NCBI GenBank assembly: GCA_007115705.1
Contig: QXEO01000339.1
Location: forward strand, 7,652,518-7,716,517
Source of the DNA: Dactylis glomerata
Taxonomy: Eukaryota; Streptophyta; Magnoliopsida; Poales; Poaceae
DNA length: 64,000 bases
Reading direction: 5' to 3'
Shown here: positions 1-10,232 of the stretch, one piece after another
Layout: each line of letters opens with the position of its first letter
Numbering within the stretch: the first letter of the stretch is position 1
Made by a program: the position numbers and the translations under genes
The notes under the pieces: model-generated
What the model was told of the DNA's origin: nothing
What the model saw: the letters and a program-made list of their open reading frames with translations, nothing else
Databases searched by the model: none

Positions 1-2856
1 AGAAGATATTTCTTAAGAAGGTCAGATAATAGAGCCCCTTTCTTACATAAGAGAAATGTAAGAAGATATAATCCCAGAAAAACATATGATAGTACATGCA
101 GGTGTTTTATATGTAACTCACCTGATCATCTAAGTAGAACTTGTCCCAATAAAGATCAGAAAAGATATTCTAGTAAATTAGAAGAGCAAGAAAGAGTGCT
201 AATCATAGATAGTGTCAATGAAAACATATTAGTATGTGATGATGAAATAAAAGATGATGAGTCAATATATTCAATCATAGAAACAGATGAAGTAGAAAAT
301 GAGACAAGAGAAGAAGAATCAAGTGAAGATGAGATAGATTAAATAGAAGAACTAGCAGGATTAAAAATTGAAATGATGAATCAAGTAGATTGTGAGCATG
401 ATTGGATTAGAGGTAAATGAGACTATTATATAAAATGTGCCTTTTGCATATACTACCCAAGCCAAGAAAATAGGTCAACTTGTAGTATATGTTTAAGACA
501 AGCATGTTTTTCTTGTTTGAAAGCTAAAAATCAAAGTTGGAGACAAGAAATAGAATATGAACCAGAAGATCGAGTACTATCAAGTAGAGTTAGAAATCTA
601 GAAAATAGGATAAATAAACTAGAAGCGGAATTAGAAGAAATAAATTATAAGTTACAAAATAATAATAATGGTGTTATATGTCAAGAAGATAATACAGCCA
701 AAAATACTGAATTAAAAGATCAAATGGTAACTGTAAGAGAAAGTAAAGGAGATAGGCATATACAATTAAAATATGCGATAACAAGCTTTGGGAATAAATA
801 TATAGTACGCCTACCATTTAAGGAAGTACTAGGAATACGGATTCCAGTTAAAATAATTTTGAAGCCAAACATTTCTTACAAAATATTAGCATTATTAGAT
901 ACAGGTTGCACTAAGAACATAATTCATGATAAGTATTTTGCAAGATGCCCTGAAATAGTTAAAACAATAGATGATAATAAAGCTGAAGTATCCACAGACA
1001 TGTCAGGAATAAAGAAAGTACATAATCAACTAGCGTATAACATCGAATCATACATAAATGGCACCAAATACATCATAGATGAAATTACAATCAGAGATTT
1101 ACCTGTAATAAGTGATGATATGATATTAGGATTAAGGTTTTTACGACAATCCTTGCAAACCACTTTTATACATGAAGAAGGAGTTACGTTCATCCCACAC
1201 CAAGATAATGTTCCATACATATCTGAGGTACGAAAACAAAGAAAATCCTTGCAAAATGTAGAAATATCTAAGCTGGAAGATGAGGGTAGCACTAGTATAG
1301 ACCCTCTTGAAATCTGCAATAAAGAAGAGCTTAGTGATAGTATAGAAGAATATCATATAGAAAATACATGCACCGAGTGCATAGGGTTACAATCTTTCTC
1401 ACCCAATTGGTATAGAGATATAAAATCAAAAAATGATATAGACAAGATTGTGCGAAGGCTAGAAGATATACAAATCATTGGAGAAATACCAATGAAACAT
1501 TGGGATAAGAAGGCTATAGTATGCAAAATAAATATTATAAACCCTGATTACATAATTAAGTCAGGACCTATAGAAGCTACTCCCAAAGATATAGAAGAAT
1601 TCAAAATGCATATTGAAGAATTACTGAAATTAAGGGCAATAAGAGAAAGTAGAAGCCCTCATAGATCCGCAGCCTTTATAGTTAGAAATCATGCTGAAGA
1701 AGTTAGAGGCAAGTCTAGAATGGTTATTAATTACAAAAGACTTAATGATAATACCATAGATGATGCATATAATATACCAAATAAGCAAGAATGGATTAAC
1801 AGAATACAAGGAAGCAAATATTTTTCAAAGTTTGATTTAAAGGCCGGTTTTTGGCAAGTAAAAATGGCCGAAGAATCTATTCCGTGGACAACATTTACAT
1901 GTCCTCAAGGTCATTATGAATGGCTAGTTATGCCTTTAGGATTAAAGAATGCGCCTGCATTATTTCAAAGAAAAATGCAAAATATATTCAATGAGAATCA
2001 AGCATTCATATTAGTCTATGTAGATGACTTGTTAGTCTTCTCAAAGACTTATAAAGAGCATATTGCACACCTTGAAGTTTTCTTTAGAAAGGTAGAGCAA
2101 AATGGGTTAATTTTATCTGAAAAGACAATGGAAATTTGCAAAGAGAAAATTAATTTCCTTGGCCATGAAATAGGAGAAGGAAAAATATATTTGCAAGAGC
2201 ATATAGCTAAGAAAATATTACAATTTCCTGATGCCATGAATGATAAAAAGGTTTTACAACAATTTTTAGGAATTGTAAACTACGCAAGAAATTATATAGA
2301 TAACTTAGCAAAGCTTGCTGGACCATTATATGCTAAATTAAGAAAGAATGGTCAAAAATATTTTAATTCTGAAGACATAAAATTAGTTCAGGCTATTAAA
2401 GAAAAGGTTAAAAACTTGAAACCCTTAGAATTACCATTAGAAGAAAATTATTTCATAATTGAAACTGATGCATCTAAGGTAGGATGGGGTGCTATATTAA
2501 AGCAAAAGCCTAATAAATATTCTCCAAAGGCAGAAGAAAAAATATGTAGATATGCATCAGGGAGTTATAAGTTAAAAACTATGAATAATATTGATAGAGA
2601 AATTCTTGCAGTAGTCCATGCTATAAATGCATTTAGATTATATTTAGGGTTTAAGGAATTTACAGTATGAACAGATTGTGAAGCAATATGTAGATATTAC
2701 AATCAAATAAATAGTAAGAAAAGTTCTACTAGAAGATGGGTTTTATTTGAAGATATCATAACTGGGAATGGTTATAAAGTAGTTATTGAGCATATTAAAG
2801 GTAAAGATAATTACTTACCTGATATATTCTCTCGTGCATCAATTTTGCAGAAATGA
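1..2856 (+). pseudogene. Caulimovirid polyprotein (CP zinc finger-PR-RT-RNase H), 5' partial, broken
   Basis: One reading frame runs from base 1 to the stop at 2854-2856, interrupted by in-frame stops at 340-342 (TAA), 418-420 (TGA) and 2668-2670 (TGA). Visible domains are a CX2CX4HX4C knuckle of the coat protein at 103-144, a CX2CX11CX2CX4CX2C cluster at 436-516, an aspartic protease with DTG at 898-906, and a reverse transcriptase with YVDD at 2017-2028. RNase H follows (ETDAS near 2460, REILAVVHA near 2598), its end lying past the stop at 2668. The longest open stretch is 517-2670. The second Cys cluster is known from badna- and tungroviruses. The final stop overlaps the next ORF's start (ATGA, 2853-2856). 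This is a fossil copy; no function in the plant is inferred. Confidence 0.9.
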
Positions 2857-3701
2857 AGAGAGGAATACTCCCTAACGGGACAGAAGTATTTACATTTGGA
2901 ATCGATAATACATTGAGAATATTCCCTCCAAATATATTCAAATTCAAGGTAAAGGGACATATCGCCCTAGATGAAATTCAAGAATGTATATTGGATAATT
3001 TCTGGTTCCAATACAACAATAAAAGAGAAGAGAAGGGATATTTGTTATCCATTCTGAATAGCCTTGCAGAATATTTTAACATTATGAATAAAAATATACC
3101 GAAGTCAGCAAGAATTCAAACGCAAGAAATAATATCAGTATATGTCTTATTTGATGGAAGTAAACCAGGCATATATACAAAATTTGAGGAATTAGCAAAA
3201 CAAAAAACTGCAGCAAGAAAGAAGGGAGAAGATTTAACATGGAAAAAATATTTAGATATCAATGAAGCCTTGAAATATGCAAAAGATATCATTGGAGAAG
3301 ACTTCTATATAGATCCTAAAGCAAAGGAATATATTGAGAAAGTTAAAGGAAAAAATAAGAATACTCCCCCTCCACCTAATACAACTCATACAAAGGGAGA
3401 ATCATCAACGAAGGTAAAAGAAGAAGAAGAGTATCTGCAGACTCTAACATATAAGGCGTGCCTTTTAAAAGGCGTGGATCCTCTGGAGTCAGAGCACATA
3501 GACTTGAAGGTAAATGAAAAATTTGAAGAAATTGCAAAAACATGGAAAGAAGAATTAAAAGCAGAAATTTTAAAAGAATTACAAGCTGAATTTAATGAAA
3601 AATTTGAAGCATTAAAAAGAGAATATGATTCTAAATATGATCTGAATTTTTTAGACGATGACCACATGGACATCGCTGGACATGGTCAGCTCCAGGAATA
3701 A
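2853..3701 (+). CDS. Caulimovirid downstream ORF with viroplasmin-like domain
   Basis: An intact 282-codon ORF. Its ATG overlaps the polyprotein stop by four bases (ATGA), suggesting termination-reinitiation. Residues about 94-160 contain VYVLFDGSKPGIY followed by a Lys-rich stretch and a YLDINEALKYAKD helix. That is the pattern of the caulimovirus viroplasmin / RNase H1 N-terminal fold (Pfam Cauli_VI). A Pro-rich linker lies near residues 171-177 (PPPPNTT), and the C-terminal 80 residues are charged and likely helical or coiled coil. In RTBV the ORF downstream of the polyprotein (P4) is usually described without this domain, so the match is notable. The assignment rests on reading motifs; a profile search would settle it. 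Confidence 0.7.
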   Translation: MKRGILPNGTEVFTFGIDNTLRIFPPNIFKFKVKGHIALDEIQECILDNFWFQYNNKREEKGYLLSILNSLAEYFNIMNKNIPKSARIQTQEIISVYVLFDGSKPGIYTKFEELAKQKTAARKKGEDLTWKKYLDINEALKYAKDIIGEDFYIDPKAKEYIEKVKGKNKNTPPPPNTTHTKGESSTKVKEEEEYLQTLTYKACLLKGVDPLESEHIDLKVNEKFEEIAKTWKEELKAEILKELQAEFNEKFEALKREYDSKYDLNFLDDDHMDIAGHGQLQE

Positions 3702-3730
3702 ATATAGAAGCATGCAAATATTGTTGAATA

Positions 3731-3828
3731 TGAATTGATATTGCTATCAATTTATCGGGCGTGGAGGACCCAAATATTAGAATAAACTTGAATTGATATT
3801 ACTATCAATTATTCGGGCGCGGAGGACC
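3731..3828 (+). repeat. Two 40-bp direct repeats with internal palindrome
   Basis: Two 40-bp copies (3731-3770 and 3789-3828) sit 58 bp apart, just after the second viral ORF. Each contains a short palindrome, TTGATATTGCTATCAA in the first and TTGATATTACTATCAA in the second, followed by TCGGGCGYGGAGGACC. They lie upstream of the putative viral promoter and could be enhancer-like or binding sites; that role is inference. Confidence 0.7.
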
Positions 3829-4306
3829 TATACCCGAACAATTGAAAAATTCAAATAAAATAAAATAATTAATTAATATTTTCGAAATATTTATTGAATG
3901 AATAAAAATAAATATTCCTATTATGAAGATCTCCACCATCGTCAAGCATGCAAGCAGCCAAAGATTTGAAGCTGTCAAAAGTTCTTCACATGCATACAAG
4001 AGGAAGGAAATCAAGCCTAAGTAAAGAAGCAGATTCCAAGACACCATCATGTGAAGCGAGAAGATTTTTCCAAGATGAAGATAAGGAAGAAGTCACCTCC
4101 ATAGCCAGCCAAGGCAATTTGGGGGCTGTACAAATAGTCCCTCCAACATGCTCTCATAAAGAAGGCTAAGGCCTAGAAAGCCTAAAAAAGTCCTACAAAA
4201 TAGGTGTATGATGAAGAGGAGACAAGAACCAATAATAGTGAAAGAAGGTTGTAGAATGCAGCAATAATAGAGGAGCAAGGCTGCAGAAATGGTGCTCTCT
4301 CGTGCC

Positions 4307-4314
4307 TATAAAAG
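4307..4314 (+). promoter_or_regulatory. Putative viral pregenomic promoter TATA box
   Basis: TATAAAAG lies in the intergenic region after the viroplasmin-like ORF, where caulimovirids place the pregenomic RNA promoter. The sequence downstream is a short-ORF leader. About 600 bp of upstream non-coding DNA (3702-4306) includes the palindromic repeats. Activity is not known. Confidence 0.5.
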
Positions 4315-4954
4315 GAGAAGAGCGCAGCGAAGGAACACACACAGAGCAAGCACACACCAGCAGCCAGAAGAAATACCAGCCAGCAGCGAGCTCCTGCGAG
4401 AACTCCCTGCTTAGTAGTAGTAGTAGTACCACCACCACCACTTGTAATAATAAGCTTGCATAGTGAAGGCAATCGTGTTGTACCATAGGAGCTAAGGTAA
4501 TCCCTCCTTCTCGTGTAAACCCTTCGGGGCTTCCCGAAAGGGAAAACCATATGTAAGCTATATTGTGGAAATGAAGTAGTTTCATGTTTCCCTTTATCTT
4601 TTTAGCATGTTTATATGGGATGGGTTCTTATGCTAGGGATCCTATAGGAGAAACCTCTGCATGTAGTTCTCTGTTAAGCCTTGTGTATGGCGTCAGAAAC
4701 GAGAACCTTGGTTGTAGAGAAGTGTTCCCTTCGGGTGGAACTGCCTGGGAAGACGATAAGAAATCAACCCATATAAATTTGACTAAAGAAATTTAGGGAA
4801 ATAAACTTAGCTACTCCTGAAGCAATATTGTGAAAAATATGGTGAGTACCGAGTAGGACAATACAACACTGCGCACACCCCGCTCGAATTGTTGGCCTCG
4901 CCGGCCATAAAGATCCTGTAGAATATACAAAAAATAATATTATAATCTGAATAT

Positions 4955-4960
<6 letters not shown>
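4315..4960 (+). other. Caulimovirid leader / 3' non-coding region
   Basis: About 650 bp follow the TATA box, with CAG-rich sequence, a short (TAG)n/(CCA)n stretch near 4412-4441 and no credible long gene. The ORFs here are short and have no recognisable domain. The right boundary of the viral segment is placed just before the (AT)12 tract. I see no clear primer-binding site for initiator tRNA. Confidence 0.5.

Positions 4961-4984
<24 letters not shown>
4961..4984. repeat. (AT)12 microsatellite at viral/transposon junction
   Basis: A 24-bp AT dinucleotide run sits where caulimovirid sequence ends and the next TIR element begins. Endogenous RTBV-like sequences in rice are reported to be associated with AT-dinucleotide tracts, so this may mark the integration junction. 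Confidence 0.8.
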
Positions 4985-4985
<1 letters not shown>

Positions 4986-6088
4986 CAAAATAGTCTGCTA
5001 CCACCGGTGGTAGCTGCACACCCTAACATCGTTACATATGTCCGTTATATTCGTAGATCCTCCCACCTCTCCACCGCACTGCGTCGAAAAGGAAAAGTCG
5101 CCTCCTCTTCTACCTCGCGCCGGGCGAGCCCCCACCCAGTCGATCCCCAACGAGCAAGAACACCCACAGCCTACCATAGGCGCCGGCTGAGCACCCGGAT
5201 CCTGCTTCGATTATGCCCAGGAAGAGCCGCCGGTGGAGGCCACTGCACCTGGTTTGCCCATCGGTGGATGTGGGGCTGCAGGATCTCGGATTCCCGATCC
5301 AGCCAGTCCTCATGTGGTTGCCGCCGTTGGCCACTGCACCGCACACGGCACCCTGCCACGCATCTGGATGCCTGTGCACCCGGGAGTCAGATCCCCTGTA
5401 GCTGACCGTTTCTCCATGTCGCCTCCCACTCAGAGGAGGACGAGGTACCGCAATGAAGCGGCTGCGCCTGATGCTGCCATATCCCCGCGCTTGATTTTGG
5501 GGCGGAGGAGTGACCTGGCAAACGACGACCGTCTAGAATCGAGAAAGATGAGAGAGGCCGCGGAGGGTGTCGGGCGGCAATGGAGCTCTTCGTCGGCCGC
5601 TAGAATCGAGGGAGATAAATCCACTCCATCCTCGATGACCACGACCGGAGATGGACCACTCAGACGTGCCTTCTCCCTGTGTGGAGCGCGCCGCCTGGCC
5701 TTCATCATGCTGAGAGCGCCGCCATGCCTGCAGCACCTTCCGCGCCGGCAGCCGTCCTCCGCCCCCACCAGCTTCTTCCCCCCCGCGCTGCCCCGCCCCT
5801 CTGGCCTGCATGAGGCGCCTGAGTGGCCGCCACGCCCACTACTTCCCCTGCTGGTGCCGCCCTACGGATATACAGAGGAGGGGCACCGTCTTCAAGCAGC
5901 GCAGCTTGGCCCGATGCGGAGCTTGTCGGGAGCTCTCCCTGTACTTGATACGACGTCGGTGAAGGCCACGATGGTAGTGTGGCGCTAGGATGAGGGCTGC
6001 CGGTGGTGTGGGCTTTGGTGAGCGGTGGCGGTGGTGCTGGCGTTGGGTGGAGGCGGGCCGAAGGTGAGGATGGGATGCGGGGAACTGG

Positions 6089-6113
6089 GAGAGAGAGAGA
6101 GAGAGAGAGAGAG
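6089..6113. repeat. (GA)n microsatellite
   Basis: An uninterrupted GA run of about 25 bp inside the small TIR element, followed by its duplicated 83-bp segment. Confidence 0.85.
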
Positions 6114-6130
6114 CGGTGAAGGTAGGGCGG

Positions 6131-6294
6131 AAGCAACGGCGTCTCGGCCAGTTTCCACCGTTAAGTTTTCCTGCGGTGAAATTGTCTTATAGGCTGATCC
6201 AACGGTTGAGCAGAAGCAACGGCGTCTCGGCCAGTTTCCACCGTTAAGTTTTCCTGCGGTGAAATTGTCTTATAGGCTGATCCAACGGTTGATT
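6131..6294. repeat. 83-bp tandem duplication
   Basis: The segment starting AAGCAACGGCGTCTCGGCC occurs twice in tandem, at 6131 and 6214 (period 83), next to the right terminus of the small TIR element. The copies look nearly identical, implying a recent local duplication. Confidence 0.9.
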
Positions 6295-6359
6295 ATGGGT
6301 GTGTAGCTATCACCGGTGGTAGCAAATCTGCATTATATAGTAACTCTATTAGACCCCCT

Positions 6360-6392
6360 GGATGTAGAATAAGTTATTCTGCACCCGGATCG
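6360..6392 (+). repeat. Left terminal inverted repeat of outer element
   Basis: The arm contains the near-palindrome GTAGAATAAGTTATTCTGC, so it can fold on itself as well as pair with the right arm at 49121-49150. Confidence 0.65.
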
Positions 6393-6679
6393 GTCCACCG
6401 AGCCGGACTGCCACGCTCCACGCTCGGTTCCATTGAATGTGCTGACTCGCAGCACCCTACTTTGCATGCTGTAATTTTTGGGACTGTCTAATTTACATTC
6501 AGCTGTTTTTCAATTGACGCACAGTCATTTTTTTTAACCAGTAGCGCGCTGACACATCATACAGTTCCAACTCGCTATTTTGCGCGCAAAAGTGAAAGAA
6601 ACTGTTTCGGGTCGTTTGCGTCGTGGGCTTTTCAAGCCCGGTAAAGGCCTACGTGCACGCACCCGAAATGAACCCAATA

Positions 6680-9102
6680 GGATACTTCTCGCTAGCGCCC
6701 GCGCGATCCTAACGCGCAGTTTCGCTAGTTTGGGCTGGGAAATTCGGAGCCCATTATGGCCTTCAGGCATAGTGCTTACTGTGTTTGTGGGCTGCAGAGC
6801 GCCGTGCGGCCTGACACGAGGACTTCCACCTCTAACCGGAAACGAAGTTTGTATATAAAGTGATCATTTTCTTCTTACATTTCCGAGGTGGGACTAAAAC
6901 TGTATCACCCATCGGCCGCGCACTAGCTGCCTAGCTCGCACTACCACTCGCAGTCCTGACATGTGCTGCATGCATGCGCACCTACTGCTTTCTCAGGGGA
7001 CCGCGTTGTGTTGCCGTGTTTGCTTCCAGGTTCCGTATATTTGCTAACTATGCATGCGGTTGTGGTGCTGCTAGCTAGAAAGTGACATGCATATGTGTGT
7101 GTGCTGTACCGCTAGCTATACATGCGTGTAGCTGGTACCACCAGCTCTGCATCATAGAGAACAAAAAATATATCTAGAAATTTTATAGAATATGTGGAAC
7201 AATAATTTTTCTGCACGAGGTAAAATAATTATATATGCAAACCAAAATTTACTTGACATGAAACAAAAAAGAACTAGGAACAAAAATTTTGTGGGACTAG
7301 ATTCGAAGACTAAGTAGAACAATCTTTCGAAAAAGAGGAACAAAAAATTCTAGAATTATTCTCAAATTGGTGGAACAAATCAAGACCATGTGAGGACAAA
7401 AAATTAGTCCACGGAACAAATCAGAACCACAAAAAAGGAACAAAAATAAATTTCACAGCAAACAAAATAAACATCAAGGAACAATATAATTTGTGAAACT
7501 AATTTTCTAAAATAAGAGGAACAAACTCTCTGAATAAAGAAACAAAAACCTATATGTCTGGGAACAAAAATTAACTTCACGAGGAACAAATAATAAACAT
7601 CAAGGAACAAAATTAATCGGTGGAACTAATTTTCTAAAATAAGAGGAACAAACTCTCTGAATAAAGAAACAAAACCTATATGTCTGGGAACAAAAATGAA
7701 ATTCAGGAGGAATAATAATAAACATCAAGGAACAAAAAAAATTGTGGAAGTAATTTTCTAAAATAAAAGGAACAAATCTTTCTTAATAAAGGAACAAAAA
7801 GCTATACATCTGGGAACAAAAATGAACTTCACGAGGAACAATAATAAACATCAAGGAAAAAAAATTTGTGGAACTAATTTTCTAAAATAAGAGGAACAAA
7901 CTCTCTGAATAAAGAAACAAAAACCTATATGTCTGGGAACAAAAATGAAATTCACGAGGAACAATAATAAATATCAAGGAACAAAAATAATTTGTGGAAG
8001 TAATTTTCTAAAATAAAAGGAACAAATCTTTCTTAATAAAGGAACAAAAAGCTATACATCTGGGAACAAAAATGAACTTCACGAGGAACAATAATAAACA
8101 TCAAGGAACAAAAAATAATTGTGGAACTAATTTTCTAAAATAAAAGGAACAAATCTTTCTTAATAAAGGAACAAAAAACTATACATCTAGGAACAGAAAT
8201 GAACTTACATGGAACAAAAATAAACATCAAGAAACAAAATAATTTGTGGACATAATTTTATAAAATAAGAGGAACAATTTTTTTAATAAAGGAACAAATA
8301 GTTGTATATCTAGGAACAAATTTGAGAGTCACAAGAAACAAATAAAACATCAAGGAACCAAAAATTATGGAAATAATTTTCAGTAATAAGAGAAATAAAT
8401 CGTTTGAATAAAGGAACAAACGGATATTTACATTGGAACAGAATTGAACATAGCATGGAAATATCAAGAACAAAACTTTCTTAAGAATAATTTTCTAAAA
8501 AAAGTGGAACAAATTTTACTGATTAAATATACAAACAACTTTAAATCTCATCACTGAGAAAAAAGTAAAAAAACTTAAAAAGATAAAAAGGTAAAGAAAA
8601 AAGAATAGAAATTTCTTGTTCCCAAGTAACCAAAAGTTAACCTAGATGGAACAAAAAAAATCACTCATAAAACACATCACCACTAGAGAAACATTAAAAA
8701 TGAAGAAGAAAAATGAGAAGAAACAAAAATAATAAAACATAGCATGAAAAAAATGAAAAATGAAAGAGTAATGAAAAAGTAAAACAATGAAAGAAATATG
8801 AGACAAAACACGCTATCTCTACAGCTTGTGCTACTACTTGATTAGCGGAGAGATAACCCTCAATCTGTGTGATTAGTGGAGAATAGCTTGGTCCTTGCCT
8901 CTAATTGGTGGAGGAGTACGTGCTCTGGATCGGTGGCTGGCTTGTCAGCTCGCGTGTTTGTCTATTCGATCCATCCAGCAAAAATTGGTCAGAGCGATCC
9001 ATCCGAACTGGTCAGAAGCGAGAAGAAGAAAACGGGCCAGCCCATGACAAGAATCCTTTGGCGAAACGAATGCACCATAGCGCGCGCTAGGGAGCATTCT
9101 CC
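6680..9102. mobile_element. Non-autonomous TIR transposon with 8-bp TSD (2.4 kb)
   Basis: Flanked by the 8-bp direct repeat ACCCAATA (6672-6679 and 9103-9110); unit B has a single ACCCAATA at the same place, so this is a real insertion. Termini pair as GGATACTTCTCGCTAGCGCC against GGAGAATGCTCCCTAGCGCG (reverse complement of the right end), with scattered further pairing inward (GTTTCGC). The interior holds a degenerate AT-rich tandem array. No transposase ORF is visible. An 8-bp duplication fits hAT, and the GG-starting longer TIR fits a Mutator-like element; I cannot decide. Confidence 0.8.
7430..8460. repeat. About 125-bp AT-rich tandem array
   Basis: Roughly eight degenerate copies of a unit containing GGAACAAACTCTCTGAATAAAG (or its GGAACAAATCTTTC variant), CTGGGAACAAAAATGAA and CATCAAGGAACAAA. 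The unit recurs at 7518, 7645, 7769, 7893, 8019, 8146 and 8271, spacings of 124-127 bp. GGAACAAA-type words continue more loosely on both sides (about 7160-8660). ORFs here are by-products of the repeat. Confidence 0.85.
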
Positions 9103-9491
9103 ACCCAATACCCCTGGGACATGGGACAGAAATACAGCAAGCCATCATCATGTGTCTCATTCAGATTTTTGACCCATTGTGGTAAAAACCTTTACGTACA
9201 GCCCAACTTTGCAGCGGTAAAAGGCAAATCCGGCCCCACCCGCGACCCTCCTCCACCCAAAGTATTCGATGACTAGCAAGGAAATTGGAACCAACATTTA
9301 TACATCTGTTGCTTTTTGAAAAGAAAAACTGTTCTGCCATCAGATTCAGTATCTCATCACTGCCATGCACGCTAAAAAACGCTGAGAAACACACAAAAAT
9401 ATTCAGTAAGAAAAAACAAAGAAAGACATGCTCTTATAGAACCACAAAAATAAGATAGCAGTTCTTCATTGGCACTGAACTTAAAAATGAC

Positions 9492-10187
9492 TGTTGATGC
9501 TGTAATTTGGCTAGTTAGTTTGTACAATGAGCCAAATTATTAACTTAATTATTGGTGAAGCTAATCAGCTGATACATGAAGCGTTGCAGCAGGACAAGTC
9601 CTAATCGTCCTCTGATGAGCAAGGTTCAAGGGTGTTTCTAAAGGCCAAATCAAATGCGAAGAAAGGAGAACGATCAGTTGTTACTTATATGGAGTGAATC
9701 TGGACGGAGTATTATATTGTTTCTCCCTAGGCCTAAAGGTTATGTGCACGTGAATTTGTCTTAAGATTCGGAAGTGCTATACGTGCTAGGTATTACAGAT
9801 AAGTGGAGGCTTGGATTTGTACGAGATGGCCGGATCAATTCCAGATCGGTTCAGTTATAGAGTTTTGTTCCAACACGCTAAAGTCCTGCGTGCCTTTATA
9901 AGGCCATGGCCGATTGGAAAAGAGGGCAGCCAATCGTTATTCACAAAAATACGCATTACTCTTTTATCGTTACTTTTCTGCATCTATCTTTCGTTCTATT
10001 TTGCTTTCTCTGCTCAGCCCTAGCCTCCTAGGGTTTGACAAAATCTTTGCCGTTTTGCGCTGAAAAACGGTCGATCTCCTCCACGAAAGCGAGGAACTCT
10101 TTGTTGATTTGCTCAGAAATCATCCGTTCGTCGTCATGAAAGCACGACGATTATCGTGGTGTCGCGCAGCAGTTTTGCGTGGCAACA
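9492..10187 (+). repeat. 5' LTR of gag-only Gypsy-type element
   Basis: 696 bp, TGTTGATGCTG...GGCAACA. A TATA-like TTTATAAG lies at 9895-9902. It pairs with 41421-42115 (695 bp). Confidence 0.9.
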
Positions 10188-10191
10188 CAAT

Positions 10192-10209
10192 TGGCGACTC
10201 CGCTGGGGA
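10192..10209 (+). promoter_or_regulatory. Primer-binding site of gag-only element
   Basis: TGGCGACTCCGCTGGGGA lies four bases after the 5' LTR, the position expected for a tRNA primer site. Sequences of this form are common as primer sites in plant Gypsy elements. Confidence 0.7.
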
Positions 10210-10232
10210 CGAAAAAAAAGAAAATACACACG

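Larger units (their letters stand above)
1..4960 (+). mobile_element. Endogenous caulimovirid (pararetrovirus) segment
   Basis: Integrated copy of a plant pararetrovirus, cut by the left edge of the window. Order: coat-protein zinc finger, second Cys cluster, aspartic protease, reverse transcriptase, RNase H, a second ORF with a viroplasmin-like domain, then a non-coding promoter/leader region ending near an (AT)12 tract. There are no LTRs and no integrase, which separates it from Gypsy elements. The second Cys cluster is typical of badnaviruses and tungroviruses, so an endogenous RTBV-like group is the best guess. I found no clear tRNA-Met primer site in the leader. In-frame stops mark it as a decayed genomic copy. 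Confidence 0.85.
4983..6333. mobile_element. Small GC-rich TIR DNA element (about 1.35 kb)
   Basis: Inverted repeats of 28 bp match at about 26 positions: 4996-5023, beginning TGCTACCACCGGTGGTAGC, and 6297-6324, which ends GGTAGCA. Weaker pairing extends outward to ATGCA at 4983 and TGCAT at 6333. Flanking TA-rich DNA makes the target duplication ambiguous. The interior is GC-rich with open frames on both strands but no recognised domain and no transposase. It resembles a non-autonomous element carrying GC-rich gene sequence, Pack-MULE-like by composition only. Confidence 0.65.

Noticed and set aside
4182..4585. 122- and 130-codon minus-strand ORFs opposite the viral leader
   Set aside because: Short, overlapping in two frames, no domain; opposite the putative leader.
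5110..6136. Several overlapping ORFs, including 251 codons on +
   Set aside because: GC-rich sequence keeps many frames open on both strands; no domain recognised and no transposase.
7430..8460. Regularly spaced repeats resembling a CRISPR array
   Set aside because: Degenerate AT-rich units of about 125 bp without unique spacers, in a plant transposon.
7152..8473. Minus-strand ORFs in the AT-rich tandem array
   Set aside because: Low-complexity peptides created by the 125-bp repeat.
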